64,000 bases of DNA from Bagarius yarrelli (GCA_005784505.1 VCAZ01000025.1:5480001-5544000), one strand, 5' to 3'; shown: positions 38,001 through 48,954, numbered from the stretch's first letter. A program made the numbers and translations. The notes: a model not told the origin generated them from the letters alone.

Positions 38001-38349
38001 TATTAACGTGTCTTAACTTAAAGGGATTCCAAAGAAGACTTTTTACTCACGATTTTACAAATTTAAGACGAATTCTGTAAAACAAGCCAAAAGAAGGACT
38101 ATACAAGTTGCATCAAAAGCCTGTAAAAAGCCACAGAATGCATCTATTTTTGGTTGCGGTCCTGAAGGGACTGATCATACACGATGGTACACAATGTCAT
38201 TTTTCTGGTGTCAGTCATGCCTTGTTACACTTCCCTCTTAGTTAAGCGGAAAAAAACTCCTTCTGCTCCACACAAGAGACTCTGTCAACTGTATAAGAGG
38301 TCTGGTTAAAAAACTGAAACAAAGGTTTGCCACAAAATGTAATCTGTCG

Positions 38350-38690
38350 AGACATTTGTGGACACCTTACCAGCGCCAGTGTGTCCTAAACTGCTGCCAC
38401 AGGTGTCTAGAATGTCGGTATATGTTGTAGCATTACATTATTCCTTCACTGAACACCTAAACACATTTCCAGCAGGACAATGAACCTGTGCACAAAACCC
38501 CTAAGCTTCATGAAGACATGCTGTGTTCTGGTTAGAGTAAAAGTACTTTAGTGTCCTGATTCTGACTCAACTAAACACCATTAGGATGAACTGTAACACT
38601 GACTCCGCCCCAGACCTCCTCATCTCAACATCACTGTCTGATCTCACTAATACTATTCAAAAACTAGGCTTAAATCCCTTCCAGGAAAAA
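38350..38690 (+). mobile_element. Group B DNA element, copy 4
   Basis: GACATTTGTGGACACCTTAC at the left, CAGCAGGACAATGAACCTGT, CATGAAGACATGCTGTGTTC and CATTAGGATGAACTGTAACA follow the order of copy 1. Confidence 0.7.
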
Positions 38691-39179
38691 AAAAGATATT
38701 TTTTGGCTTGTTTCTTTCATTTTTATCCAATACTTATAGCTTAACTTGAGAAAATAAAGCCAGTTTATTGCTTCAATTTAAAAGAAATATTATAAAATAT
38801 GTAATATTGAATTTTTTTATGAACCTCTGAAGAGACAGGTAACATAAAAATAAAAATAAAAACACATTTTAGGACCCTGGCTTTGTATTAGTGATGTTAT
38901 GGCACAACATGTTGTTGGACTCCAGTGGCTGCCATTAAAACACCAGTTTACGGCTTTTGGTTTAAAACAAACAGGAATAAAACAAATAATTTTATGCTTA
39001 CGAACAAACAATTTCTCAGTGCATACCAGGGCCACAGGAGACATTTTTAACGTGTGTGTGTGTGTTTCAGGGTAGGGGTTTGGAGACCAAACTGTATGTA
39101 AAAGCCCAGATAGCAGGATTTGTTTTCAAAATATCGGACCACCACTTTAGGTTCACTGTCGCACCATCATCGTCTCATC

Positions 39180-39355
39180 ATCAGTCATTCATTCATTCAC
39201 TCATTCAACCATTCATCCATTTATTTATCTTCTCTACCCGCTTAGTCTCTGATTCGGGTTCACAGGGATCTGCTGGAGTCTTTCCCAGCCGTCTCTGAAA
39301 AGGCAAAAGGCAGTAGGGGGACACCCTAGACAGGACGCCAGTCTGCCACAGAGCC
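39180..39355 (-). repeat. V-SINE tail with (ATTC)n
   Basis: On the - strand GACTCCAGCAGATCCCTGTG is followed by AAGCGGGTAGAG and an ATG-rich tetranucleotide tail. Only the 3' half is present. Confidence 0.8.
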
Positions 39356-39727
39356 TGATCATTAATAGAATAATATTGATTATTATTGCAATACAATGTA
39401 AATGAAATAAAGTGCTTATAAATGTTTAGAACTTCGGGATGAGCAAAAGACCTGCAGATTTTCCAATCTGTCCCCTGTAGACCAGCCTGTTATATGGGAT
39501 GCTTTAACTTCAAACGTGCGCAATTCTAACATTTATTGGTTATAATGTCATTTTAATATCATAATAATTGATACAGTCAACAGTGATGTGATATAAAAAA
39601 TTTAAACAGCATTTAGATAAAAGTAATATAATATCTGAGTTAGAACTGAAAAAAGACTCTAAATTAAAATAATCTTGAAACAATTTTGCCTTTGACTTTT
39701 TTTAAATCAGAAATTAAGGCAGTGGGG

Positions 39728-39990
39728 GGCAGTGGTGGCTCAAACAGTTAAGGCGCAGACTTGTTGATCTGAAGACCAAGAAGACTTTAAGGGTTTAAGC
39801 CCCAACACCAACAGCCAGAGCAAGGGTCCTTGAGCAAGACCCTTAACCTTCCTGCTCCAGGGGTGCTGGGGGGTCCAGGGGTGTATCATAGCTGACCCTG
39901 CGTTCTGACCCCCAACTTACTAAGATGGGATATGCAAAGGAACAAATTTCACTCTGCTGTAAAAAGTATATGTGACTAAATAATAGCATT
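39728..39990 (+). repeat. tRNA-derived SINE, family 2
   Basis: GTGGCTCAAACAGTTAAGGC (A box), GGGTTTAAGCCCCAACACC (mutated B box), CTTACTAAGATGGGATATGC and CTGCTGTAAAAAGTATATGT. GGGGGTCCAGGGGTG is a small internal duplication. Confidence 0.88.
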
Positions 39991-39999
39991 TACAAGTGA

Positions 40000-41940
40000 A
40001 ATTACGTAATACACATATTACCGCTAGAATAAAGAAGCAGTAGCTCAATCTGTTGCACTCTTTTTATTTTAGTCTGCAGAAATTACCTTAAAATAATGAC
40101 AATTTGCATTTCATATAAACTGGGGATGTATAAAACCTACCTTAATGAGACAGGCACAGGTAAGACTACTAAATTTCCTGCCTGTTTAAAACAGCTATCA
40201 GACGTTTACTGTAAAATAAAAATAGGGTACATACATGTAGGTTAACACCAAATGTCTTTTCTTTTTAATATTAAAACAAAAAAACCCAATTTTAATACTT
40301 GACATTGGTGTATAACTTGGAATACAATAAATCTAATGTTCGTTGTCGACGTTTGGGTTAGCGAATAGCACAGGAGCAGGCTAATTTCCCTTATCAAAAG
40401 TGCGGCGGCCAACCTCTGTTTTTGAAAAACTGCGGGGGGGTCATGACCCCGCTGTCCCCTGTGTTAAACGGCAAACCTGGTGCATACTAACACTATCTAA
40501 AGCTTTCCAACCTTCACCAACATCTTCACAATAAAAAAAAGAGAGATTTGAAATGTTAAATTGACGGTTGAACTTTTTATTATCTCTACTGTGTGTTTTA
40601 GAAAAGTTTAAAAATGCCCAATCATCATTATCATATGTATTCCAACACTTACACTCGCAAAATAGTTAATGCTAATCTATAGCCTGAGGAAGATACGCCT
40701 GTCAAAACCATCTATAAGACTTGTAAAATGTAAATTATTTTCTTTCCGAGATAAAACTCGGATAAAGAGATATGTCTTTGCGTTTTTATTATAAAATCAA
40801 TGCAAACAATAGCCTGGAGACGTCACAGACAATAAACACCTCCATTTTTAACCTCCTGCTAAGCTATGATTTGTAATTAGCTACACATTAGCATTAACAA
40901 CTGTTGTTTTCGATACTCCTTTATTATCAGAGTTTCTACTAATGTTTTTCGGGAGTTTTGTGACATTCAGCTTGGAGACGAATTAAAGACTATATTTTTT
41001 TTCAACGTCTTCATGATAACGACTACTTAAATCAGGGGTCACCTCTTTTTTTTTTTTACAGGTTTTACGGCGTGCACCGTATCTTACCGTAGATACTGTG
41101 AGATTTATTGCAGTGTATTTCATTTATACAATGATTTATTGCCCCAGGTTTGGTGCACTCTGTAAAAGTGTTATATAAGTTATATGATTATATTAGATGA
41201 CTGAATGATATGGTGGTGTTATTGAAATATGCAACTCCTAACACTCAGAATTGGTCGAATTAAACTCCCGCTATTTCTATAGCTCAAGGTCTAGATTTAG
41301 CAAGGGATAAAAATTTGCTAAATTATAATCAAAATGTACAAAAGCTTTCAGTTGTAAAGTGCAGCATAAAAATCTCAGCATTTTTATGTACAAAACCAAT
41401 CTATGTGTCAGATCTGGAGTAGCGTAACTAAGAGTCAAGAGTCAGGATGCGATTGTAGAGTCTCTTTACTGAGGCTTATCTGGGAAACATTCAGAGGTGA
41501 AGTAAAAGACATCCAGGTATGTTTATCAAAGGTAACTCCAGACCCATAAATCTTAGAGGACAGGCGAAGAGTTTAAAACCAGGAAACGGTGAAATCAGAA
41601 GAAGAAAAAGGGACTTGGAAACTATGGTTACAAACAAGGATAGAAGAATAGAAATGTACGCTTTAGCACTTAGAAACTAAAGCGAAGACATACTGAATAA
41701 ACAAGTGCAGGATTTCAGAAAAAGCTGAGGACTACGTGAACATGGACTGCAGGGCAAATCCAGGCTGACTCATGAGAACAAACAAGATAAACAAGCCCAT
41801 TTTGGAACAGTGACTACCGAGAAAACGACTGAGATTAAATACAAACTGGAACAGTTTTTTTTTGGGGGGGGGGGGGTGTCTTATGAATCTTCTGAAACTT
41901 TTCCGAATGTCAAAATAAAATAAAACATCCAGATAATTAC
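40000..41940. other. Intergenic DNA, no gene seen
   Basis: Mixed composition. A T-run meets a G-run at 41851-41877. The open frames have no family resemblance. Confidence 0.5.
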
Positions 41941-41949
41941 ATTAATTCA

Positions 41950-42660
41950 TATGTACTTCTGTTTGACTCTCCTAATTCTTATTAAGAAACCTGCTGATTT
42001 TCCTGTCTGAATACATTGTCGAGACACGATATAAAGCAGCGACGAGCTCAGTCTCACCTCAGACTTCACAAACCTGAGTGCACCAGAGAGCACCAGAGTA
42101 AACAGTGCTGCGTTTTCTTTCTCAGTAGACCTACATCTGCTTGGCTGAAGCGTTTCAGGGACCCCTGTAAGTTGATGTAAGCGACCACTGACGTGTATAC
42201 AGTTGCCTGTATATTGGCTGCTCAGGTCTGGTTTCAATGCTCGAAACATTGCTAGCATCTCCAAGCAACTTATGTGCCACGAAAGATGAGTATTATCCCA
42301 CAGCCCTTGGGTGTAGTTGCCACTCATGTCTTCTCCCCAGCATGTGACCAAGGGTCCCTCTATATATCGTAGGTTCTAAGGAATCACTGCATAACATTGA
42401 TCTTGTGAAGTTGATTGCTCCTCTGGGAAAATCCCTTGGATTTGAGATACCTTTGTAGCGGTCTCATATTCAGCAGGTCAAAGGACATTACACTGGACGC
42501 TGCTTGCCGTTAGGCCCTTCTGAAACTGCTTGACAGTAAATAACTGTCCCTCTCTCATGGCCGTCAGTGTTAAATTGACTCGAGCCTGTGTCAGACAGGC
42601 TATTGAGTCCCTGCTGACTCCTAAATAGGTAATGGTCTGGTTACATTGACTCCTGGCCCC
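41950..42660 (-). pseudogene. Decayed DIRS-type retrotransposon: RT 3' part and RNase H
   Basis: On the - strand three successive frames carry pieces of one retroelement polyprotein. At about 42500-42640 TITYLGV and MREGQLFTVKQFQKGL match the region after the reverse transcriptase active site. At about 42390-42480 LLNMRPLQRYLKSKGFS matches the following connection. At 42230-42350 WGEDMSGNYTQGLWD and HISCLEMLAMFRALK match an RNase H domain with its Glu. A further frame near 42130-42200 gives VVAYINLQGSLK. Frameshifts and stops separate the pieces, so the copy is dead. Fish DIRS elements have this arrangement; a Ty3-like origin is the alternative. It stays decayed up to about 42800, where LSIEKE-like residues remain. 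Confidence 0.75.
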
Positions 42661-43049
42661 AGTTTCTGGATACTAGCGAGAACGGCATCCTGATGCAGAA
42701 CGGCCTACTGTGTACTTCGTGAACATCGTGAACGTTCCTTCTTTCAGCTGGCCAGCTTTCTTTTTCTATGCTGAGCCTAGTGACTGCTCTGGTTACAGAC
42801 AGAGGCAGTTCTCATGAGTGCCTGATAAATGTTTATTAAGGATGCTCTACTTGTTTCCCAGTCTCTCCCTTAAAAAAGCCTATCGCAGGCATTTATAAAG
42901 CATTACTTCCTGGTCAGTGACGCCACCCATTCGTGGCGTAATGCTTTTCGATTGGATGAATTTCACACATGCTTTAGTCCAAAGGTAATAAAAGGGCGTT
43001 TTTTAAAGCTTTTTGATGCAGCTTGAGTTCCTGAAAGAAAATCCAATTT

Positions 43050-43345
43050 CAGATTCAGTCCTACTTTTCTCTTATGATAAGCTCCAATCTTGTAGAAAGG
43101 CTTTCCACAGATGTTGGAGCATGGCCTTAGGAATTTGTGACTATCCAGCTGCAAAAGCATCAGTGAGGTGAGTCACTGATGTCAGCTAAAGAGGCCTGGG
43201 GCATTCTGTAGTCCAGTTCATTCCCAAGGCTCTGCCTCAAATTCTTTCACTCCATCCCTGGCAAACCATGTCTTTATGGAACTCACTTTGCCTGCAGGAG
43301 TTCTGTTATGCTGGAACAGATTTAGGCTCCAAGCTAATGTTGTAC
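43050..43345 (-). mobile_element. Group B DNA element, copy 5
   Basis: TTGTAGAAAGGCTTTCCACA, GCATCAGTGAGGTGAGTCAC, CATGTCTTTATGGAACTCAC and GTTATGCTGGAACAGATTTA are the complements of copies 1 and 2, in reverse order. Confidence 0.75.
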
Positions 43346-43470
43346 AGTTCCACTAGTATGTCTATGAGAGGTGGAAGGAAACCAGAGAACCCAGAGGGAA
43401 CCTATGTGGATAGGGAAAACATACAAAACCTCGCATATGAAACAATGCTAACACCGGATGGAACCAAAGA
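43345..43470 (-). repeat. V-SINE central part, degraded
   Basis: GGAAGGAAACCAGAGAACCC, then CATACAAAACCTC: the reversed V-SINE core. It directly follows the group B copy. Confidence 0.6.
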
Positions 43471-43524
43471 CCCTTGAGATTTTTAGGTAGAAATTTTTCC
43501 CACTACATCAGCCATTCTCCATAT

Positions 43525-43610
43525 GCTTTCTGGTTCCACCCCCTCTCGCCCTCATTTCATCTCTCTCTGTTTTATTAACAAAGGCAAAAACTGATCTTAA
43601 AAACAAAAAA
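43525..43610 (+). repeat. SINE family 3 tail
   Basis: TCATTTCATCTCTCTCTGTT and TTATTAACAAAGGC match the tails at 9240 and 11195. Confidence 0.5.
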
Positions 43611-45279
43611 AGGTTAAAATATATACTAAACTAAAGATCTTCTTCGCTGATCCAAAAATGTTAAAAGGACACTTCCTCCTAAAAAAAGTCTTGTTTCGAA
43701 AAATGAAACAGGAAAGCTTTATGACACTGAAGAGTCTTTGATTTGGTAGACTAGGTTTATTAACTGTAATACAGAATCCGGTGGATGAAAAACTCCATAC
43801 TCTACATACACAACTATGAATCCTTAAAAAGATGTTTCTGGCAAGTATTCAGTACGATCCAACCATGAGTAATGAATTAAACCTCTAGGGATTTTTCTTT
43901 AGATAACCCACCGATGTCCTGAGAAGTGTGACCAATGGAAAGCCTCTTAAAATAGGCTTGTTCCCACCAATGAAAATCAATTTACTCATGTTGGGTCTCG
44001 GCACACTTTGAACCAACAAACTCCAGATATTTCCCATGTGGAGCAATGGAAGGATTCTTGTCTGGAGTTGTTGCCCTGCATAACTGAATGTTTTGTCACC
44101 AAAAAAACAGAGACATTTTTCTATAGAAAACCCATTTCATTAAAAAAAAAAAAAAAAAAAACCCCGAAAAACTGCACAAAGACAGCTTTAAAGAGAGTTA
44201 CTCTAAATAACGGATGAGTTTCTACATGACTCATATGCAATCCCTAAAGAGAAGGAGAAATTTATTTGCAAATAATTACCGCAGAGACAATACCACTACA
44301 GCAGGTTCCAGTTAATTACTGCATCTGGTAATATGAAGTTTGGGAAACTTATTCCCACCGCATTAATTGCCCTACATAGCAAGAATTAGCTGGGTCACCT
44401 TTTTATTCTAATTGCAAGTTGTGGGGTGATGAAGTTGCATTTTTAGCCCTAAAAGGACAGAGTTGAGTTTGGATTGATGATATCTGAATTTGGTAATTAA
44501 ATTGGTGGATTGGGACACGGATCTTCTAGAGTCTCAGGTCTCAGCGTTCAGAAGAAATCAGAGAAGAAGTTAAGTTTAGGATCACGTCAAATGGAGCGTT
44601 TCAATTTTAAAAGACAGCAAGAAACCTAGAAACTTGAAATGTATGAAAATTACGGTACTTATGTTGACCTTGTTTCGAAAAACACCTTCAGAGTGTGTTT
44701 CTGAAAAACTTGTAACAGAAAACTTGCAGGACCTAACGAACAACACCAATCATACACAGTGGCGAAGCACTGGGTAGCGGCTGCCTATCTAAATTTATAC
44801 CCTTCTGAGTGCCACCTCAACTTCAACCTCAAATTCTACCCCTGGGAGGTCTGTTTTTCCTGTAAAATTCATCCAGACTTGATGACTCACAGCTAGCTTG
44901 TGTTGATTACGATTATAGGGTTGTGGACATTGTCGAAAAAAAAATCACATAACTCGACAAATCAAATGTTACTCAAAATATAGTGGTGCCCAGCACAAAA
45001 AGCTTGCATTTGACTTCTTTAAACAGGAAGGACATTATTCTTTAAGTCAGCCAAGGCAGCCAGAAAACTGTATAGATGTAACCAATTAATCGTTTTTCTT
45101 TTTTCCTAAACGAAATCAAACACATTTACAGTAGTTACATTTTTTCATCATTTTTTATTAGTTATTTACTGATGTACATATTGTACATCCGGTTTTCCTC
45201 ATCGTCGTTAATCACAGTTTATAACCTTTTACTCAAACAAAAAATAATCCACCTGTGCCTTGTCATCCTTCATTCAGAG
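43611..45279. other. Intergenic DNA; A-run at 44141-44160
   Basis: No gene or repeat family seen. Confidence 0.5.
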
Positions 45280-45475
45280 GGACATTTACATTTATACAGC
45301 ATTTAGCAGACAAACCTTTTCCAGAAACGACTTACATTTATCTTTTTAATACAACTGAAACATTGGCGGTTAAGGACCTTGCTCAGGGGCCCAACAGTGG
45401 CAACTTGGTGGGACTGGGAATCAAACCCCGATCTTCCAGTTAGCATTCCAACACTTTAGCCACTCTGCTAGTATT
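45280..45475 (-). repeat. tRNA-derived SINE, family 1
   Basis: CAGCATTTAGCAGACAAACC, CTTGCTCAGGGGCCCAACAG, GGGAATCAAACCCCGATCTT and TTCCAACACTTTAGCCACTC. Confidence 0.9.
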
Positions 45476-46015
45476 TCATATCTTCCGTATTTATTCATAA
45501 AAAAAGATTAGTGTAAAAATAACTAATAAACATACATAATTACTATAAAAAATAATGGCATTAATAACAACACCTGCAACTATACGATTATAAATATGAT
45601 TAGTACTACCAAAAATAAATAATAATAATAATAAATAAATAAATAGTAAAAATGGTATTCATAAAAAAATACCTGTACCTATAATACATCTACTAATATT
45701 AATAACAATGCACATGATCACATTTGGTTAATAAGGGACACTTTTTATGGACAAGGTTAGTGGGACTACCACTCCTAAACATAGATATGATCTGAGCACT
45801 TTTATTATTATTACCCACACCTGCACCTATAATAAGACAATTACTACTACTATTAATAATAATATTAGTGATGATGATGATGAAGAAGAAGATGATGATA
45901 TATGTTGTTGCTTGTTTTTTTTTATTCATTTGTTGTATTGTATTTATATCTCCACTTGCTTTAGTGAACAAAATCATATCATTTTGTTCGCTTAGCCACG
46001 CAAACAAAGCATCCA
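45476..46015. other. AT-rich DNA with TAA, GAT and GAA triplet repeats
   Basis: Small TAA/TAAA arrays at 45615-45645 and a GATGAT/GAAGAA array at 45868-45900. It directly abuts the CpG-rich gria1 block. Confidence 0.8.
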
Positions 46016-46245
46016 TCATCCGAGCAGCGCACTAACGCACGCGTGTGGTTTCCAGAGGCGCCGAGAGAAAAGCCGGGGAGTGAAAAGCGTCCGCCAGAGC
46101 GCACTCATCCTGTTGAGTGTAAAACGCGAGCGTGTGTGTTCGTGTTGAGGTCTGAGGTCCGCTGACGTGTTCAAATCTCTGTAGCCGTGCGTAGAGCTGC
46201 CATTCTCACTCATAACGCTGCATATAGAGCTAGTAGTGTACGCGG

Positions 46246-46294
46246 TGCTGTGCGGTGCGGTGCGGTGCGGTGCGGTGCTGTGCGGTGCGGTGCG
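46246..46294 (+). repeat. TGCGG pentanucleotide repeat in gria1 promoter/leader
   Basis: Nine consecutive five-base units plus a partial tenth. Units 1 and 7 are TGCTG; the others are TGCGG. The GG pairs spaced by three bases would allow a two-tier G-quadruplex on this strand, which is inference. It lies 131 bp before the coding start. Confidence 0.95.
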
Positions 46295-46312
46295 TAACGC
46301 GCGCTTGCGTTA

Positions 46313-46348
46313 ATGCGTGCATTCGACGCGCTTATGGCTGCGCTGTAA
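46313..46348 (+). promoter_or_regulatory. Upstream ORF 1 in gria1 leader (11 codons)
   Basis: ATG at 46313 reads MRAFDALMAAL then TAA at 46346-46348, 76 bp before the main start. It contains a second in-frame ATG at 46334. It matters only if transcription starts upstream of it, which the sequence cannot show. Confidence 0.5.
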
Positions 46349-46408
46349 AGTGGAGTGACGGATGCTAACTGGGATTTATATTCTGATTTCGGCTGATTTT
46401 TTTTGCAA

Positions 46409-46423
46409 ATGCAAAAAAAATAA
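46409..46423 (+). promoter_or_regulatory. Upstream ORF 2 in gria1 leader (4 codons and stop)
   Basis: ATG CAA AAA AAA TAA, ending one base before the main ATG at 46425. Such close termination could favour reinitiation or could hinder use of the main start. A third upstream ATG at 46362 is in frame with the receptor and has no stop before it. Confidence 0.55.
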
Positions 46424-46424
46424 C

Positions 46425-46506
46425 ATGGAGCCAAGCCTGGCCTTACTGCTCAGCAGCTTGCTCGGCTGGTGTTCGTGCTCGAGTTTCCCAAGTAACATTA
46501 ATATAG
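46425..46506 (+). CDS. gria1: AMPA glutamate receptor GluA1, coding exon 1 (partial gene)
   Basis: This exon encodes the N-terminus of an ionotropic AMPA receptor subunit, a ligand-gated cation channel of excitatory synapses. The 82 bp give 27 codons plus one base. A hydrophobic run (LALLLSSLLGW) forms a signal peptide, followed by mature residues FPSNINIG; GluA1 proteins have FPNNIQIGG at this place. The ATG at 46425 has A at -3 and G at +4, a strong initiation context, and is directly followed by the signal peptide. An in-frame ATG at 46362 would add 21 residues before the signal peptide and has C at -3, so I prefer 46425. The exon ends at a phase-1 donor (G|GTGAGT), and the split glycine codon is completed by exon 2. 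Fish carry two gria1 copies; I cannot tell which this is. Confidence 0.9.
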
Positions 46507-46647
46507 GTGAGTGGAGTCGCGCGCGTCTTCTTCTTCTTTTTTTGTTCTTAATCTTTAGGACTAAATGCAAGTTTTTTTTCTTTTTTTTTTTTTTTTTTTA
46601 ACAACAGAAGCGTGTGTAATGTTGCACCAATTTTTTTTTTCCCCCAG
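46507..46647 (+). other. gria1: gria1 intron 1 (141 bp, GT-AG)
   Basis: A compact phase-1 intron with donor GTGAGT and acceptor CCCCCAG. It contains two long T tracts (about 46572-46600 and 46631-46640); the second serves as polypyrimidine tract. An open frame running from exon 1 into this intron is read-through and not coding. Confidence 0.88.
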
Positions 46648-46782
46648 GCGGTTTATTCCCGACCGACTCGCATGAATATGAGGTGTTCCGATTCGCTCTA
46701 TCTCAGCAGCACGAGCTCCCCAAACTGGTGCCACAAGTGGATATGGTGGACGTGGGCAGCAGTTTTGCCATGACATACGCAT
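46648..46782 (+). CDS. gria1: AMPA glutamate receptor GluA1, coding exon 2 (start of amino-terminal domain)
   Basis: The 135-bp exon follows a poly-T/C tract and CCCCCAG acceptor and continues the frame of exon 1. Its peptide opens GGLFPTDSHEYEVFRFALSQ and ends in SSFAMTYA plus the first base of the next codon. GluA1 reads GGLFP...EHAAFRFALSQ...PPKLLPQ...SDSFEMTYRF, so the match in spacing and key residues is close. The absence of the extra residues that GluA3 and GluA4 carry after FR.A, and MTYA rather than the VTNA of GluA2-4, favour GluA1. The donor T|GTAAGT leaves a T that would start the expected Phe codon of exon 3. This segment belongs to the extracellular amino-terminal (LIVBP-like) domain that guides subunit assembly. 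The remaining exons lie beyond the window. Confidence 0.9.
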
Positions 46783-46950
46783 GTAAGTTCTGACTCAGTC
46801 TCTGTCTCGAACATTTCCGTGCGCAGAGCCAAAACGCACATGAATGACACACTGTCTCGGGCACCTGTTAGCTCCCGCACGCGCTCCCTCGCTCGCATTA
46901 GTGATGAGAAATGATGCGTGTCCGCCATGCTCTCTTCCATTTACCTTTTT

Positions 46951-47078
46951 TTTTACACAACGGAGCAAATAGGGGTTGCTTAAGGGCCTTGCTCAGGGGC
47001 CCAGCAGTATTAGCTTGGTGGTGTTGGGGATTGAACCCCGATCTTCCAAATAGCTGCGCTACCACTTCTGGATAGACG
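46951..47078 (-). repeat. SINE family 1 in gria1 intron 2
   Basis: GGGCCTTGCTCAGGGGCCCA, GGGGATTGAACCCCGATCTT, then GCGCTACCACTTC. The tail is truncated. It lies only 170 bp after the exon 2 donor. Confidence 0.85.
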
Positions 47079-47479
47079 AGGACACGGTCATGACTGTTCC
47101 AGTCATCAAAGTTGTGTCAAGAGTTCCAGCTGATCTTAAACAATGAAGTTCTATCCATGGTGGATGGCGCTAAAAATTTTGGGGGGCGAAAACAAACTGA
47201 CAAATAATGATGTAATAATAACTGCCAGCTCAAATATTAGCAGTGTTAATGATAAAGTAGTCAAATGAAAAAATCCAATCGATGTAGCATAAATTAGTGA
47301 ATTTTAGTTTAATTTAAGTTTATTATCTTAATCAAGGTGATTATTTTTTAATCATTTAACCTGTAATATCAATCAGATTTAAAGATAAAGGCTGTAGTAT
47401 TAATATTGTCCACTAGAGGGAAACCAAATGAAAAACAATAAAAGTCATGACTTTTATTCATGACAATGGTCAGTATTAG

Positions 47480-48169
47480 ACGTTACTTAAAAAACGTAAT
47501 TAGTTATAGTTACTAGTTACTATAGTAACTGTGTTAGTAACTGGGTTGCATAATGAAAGTAACTAAAATTAATTATTGTGTTAATTTTTAAGATATTATT
47601 AAATTTTTTAAACAAATGACATTATAACTAAATAGAATCAATTATTATGGTTAAATGTTTACACTAATCCACACATTAAAATAGTTGTGGCGGCGTGTGA
47701 CGATGTGCGGTGCTTTATTACATTAGTATTACTTGACACCGGCGCGGGGAGACTCTTTCTTCCTGCTCCAGTTGCATGTTAGATAAACGTCTCGATAAAC
47801 CGTAAAAAGTCTCGTCTTTCACCACAACGAGGGACAAAAAAGGGTTTTTAATTCCAGATTAAGACAATTACCTTTTAAACTCGCTGGATTTGCCATCGCT
47901 TAGAATCCTGTAGTACGTCTAAATTGCATACTACACATAATCATAATATAAAGAATGTAAATTTTAATGTTTGGGAAGTACATACTTGCTTAAATGTAGT
48001 ACATACTTAAGTATTATGCGCTTTCGGACGGAGCCGTTGTTGTTGGTGTGTGTGACTCTGCGCGCATGTGTGTGAACACCTGCGCTACTTTCTGCCTCTG
48101 ATTGGCAAATGATGGAAATTTACTCTACCTAAGCCAATCATCATCAGATATGTGGTAATCTCACATCCC

Positions 48170-48208
<39 letters not shown>

Positions 48209-48400
48209 CTGCACACACACCAGAGAAAAATTCTTTGCTAGTCTGTTTCAGTGAGCTCAATTATAATATTAAATAATAAAATATTAACACCCTATTTTAT
48301 TGTCAGTTACGGTAACGACGTTGTGATTCGTTTGATTTTTTTTTGTTACTGAAAAAATAAAGCCGTTGGTAACGCGGTCTAGTTATAATATAATTATTAT
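47480..48400. mobile_element. Possible hAT-like remnant (GTTACT/AGTAACT-rich ends)
   Basis: Bases 47480-47585 and 48300-48385 are dense in AGTTACT/AGTAACT and GTAACG words, as at the ends of a common fish DNA element. The interior includes GACACCGGCGCGGGGAGAC and an AC microsatellite (48172-48201). The ends do not pair cleanly, so this is tentative. Confidence 0.3.
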
Positions 48401-48544
48401 CATACTAGCATAGAGTAGTTGTTTATCGGTTGGGAAGTATGTACTTCATTAAGAAGTATGGGAATCTGATCTAATTAATTGCAAAAGCTGATATAGTGAT
48501 ATTCTATTTATCACCTACAATAGGCAGAGCTCGTAAATTTAACT

Positions 48545-48630
48545 ATCTGGACATGATTGAATCATTGCAGATTAACCGATTAATTGGAATAACAATAATC
48601 CGTGATTAATCAATCATTTGTTGCAGCCCT
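48545..48630 (-). mobile_element. hAT-like element end (TAGGGCTGCAAC type)
   Basis: It ends TTTGTTGCAGCCCTA, with ACCGATTAATTGG and CCGTGATTAATCA upstream, as at one end of fish hAT elements starting TAGGGCTGCAAC. The partner end was not found. Confidence 0.5.
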
Positions 48631-48704
48631 ACAAGCATCTGGGACTGAGTTAGCGTATCCGCGTTAGGAACCGTCTGACAGCGTCATGCTAACCTAAAAC
48701 ATTT

Positions 48705-48895
48705 ACATGCGTAACATTTGGCAGACGCTCTTATCCGGAGCGACTTACATTTATCTCTTTCATACAACTGAGCTATTAATGTTAGGGGTCTTGCTCAGAC
48801 GCCCAACAGTGGCTACTTGATGGTTTTGGGAATAGAAGCATGATTTTTTAATAAGCAGTCCGACACCTTAATCACTGAGCTACAACTTCCCTAAA
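48705..48895 (-). repeat. tRNA-derived SINE, family 1
   Basis: CATTTGGCAGACGCTCTTAT, GGAGCGACTTACATTTATCT and GTCCGACACCTTAATCACTG. Confidence 0.9.
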
Positions 48896-48954
48896 ACATC
48901 ATATCCTTTAGTACATGCATGAGGTCATATCAGTTTAGCCCGTATAAGTGAGGA

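Larger units (their letters stand above)
46016..46424 (+). promoter_or_regulatory. gria1: CpG-rich promoter / 5' leader of gria1
   Basis: Composition changes abruptly here. The DNA to the left is AT-rich with TAA and GAT repeats; this block is dense in CpG and GC-rich words such as ACGCACGCGTGTGG and ACGCGCGCTTGCGT. It ends just before the coding start. I see no clear TATA box, which fits a CpG-type neuronal promoter with dispersed starts. The transcription start cannot be placed from sequence, so how much of the block is promoter and how much is 5' UTR is unknown. Confidence 0.7.

Noticed and set aside
41947..42351. Minus-strand frame of 134 residues as a host gene
   Set aside because: Only its first part matches retroelement RNase H. 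Its continuation is out of frame with the conserved residues, so it is a decayed transposon.
46362..46601. Single 79-residue frame covering gria1 exon 1
   Set aside because: It reads through the exon 1 donor into intron 1. The receptor frame leaves at 46506 and resumes at 46648.
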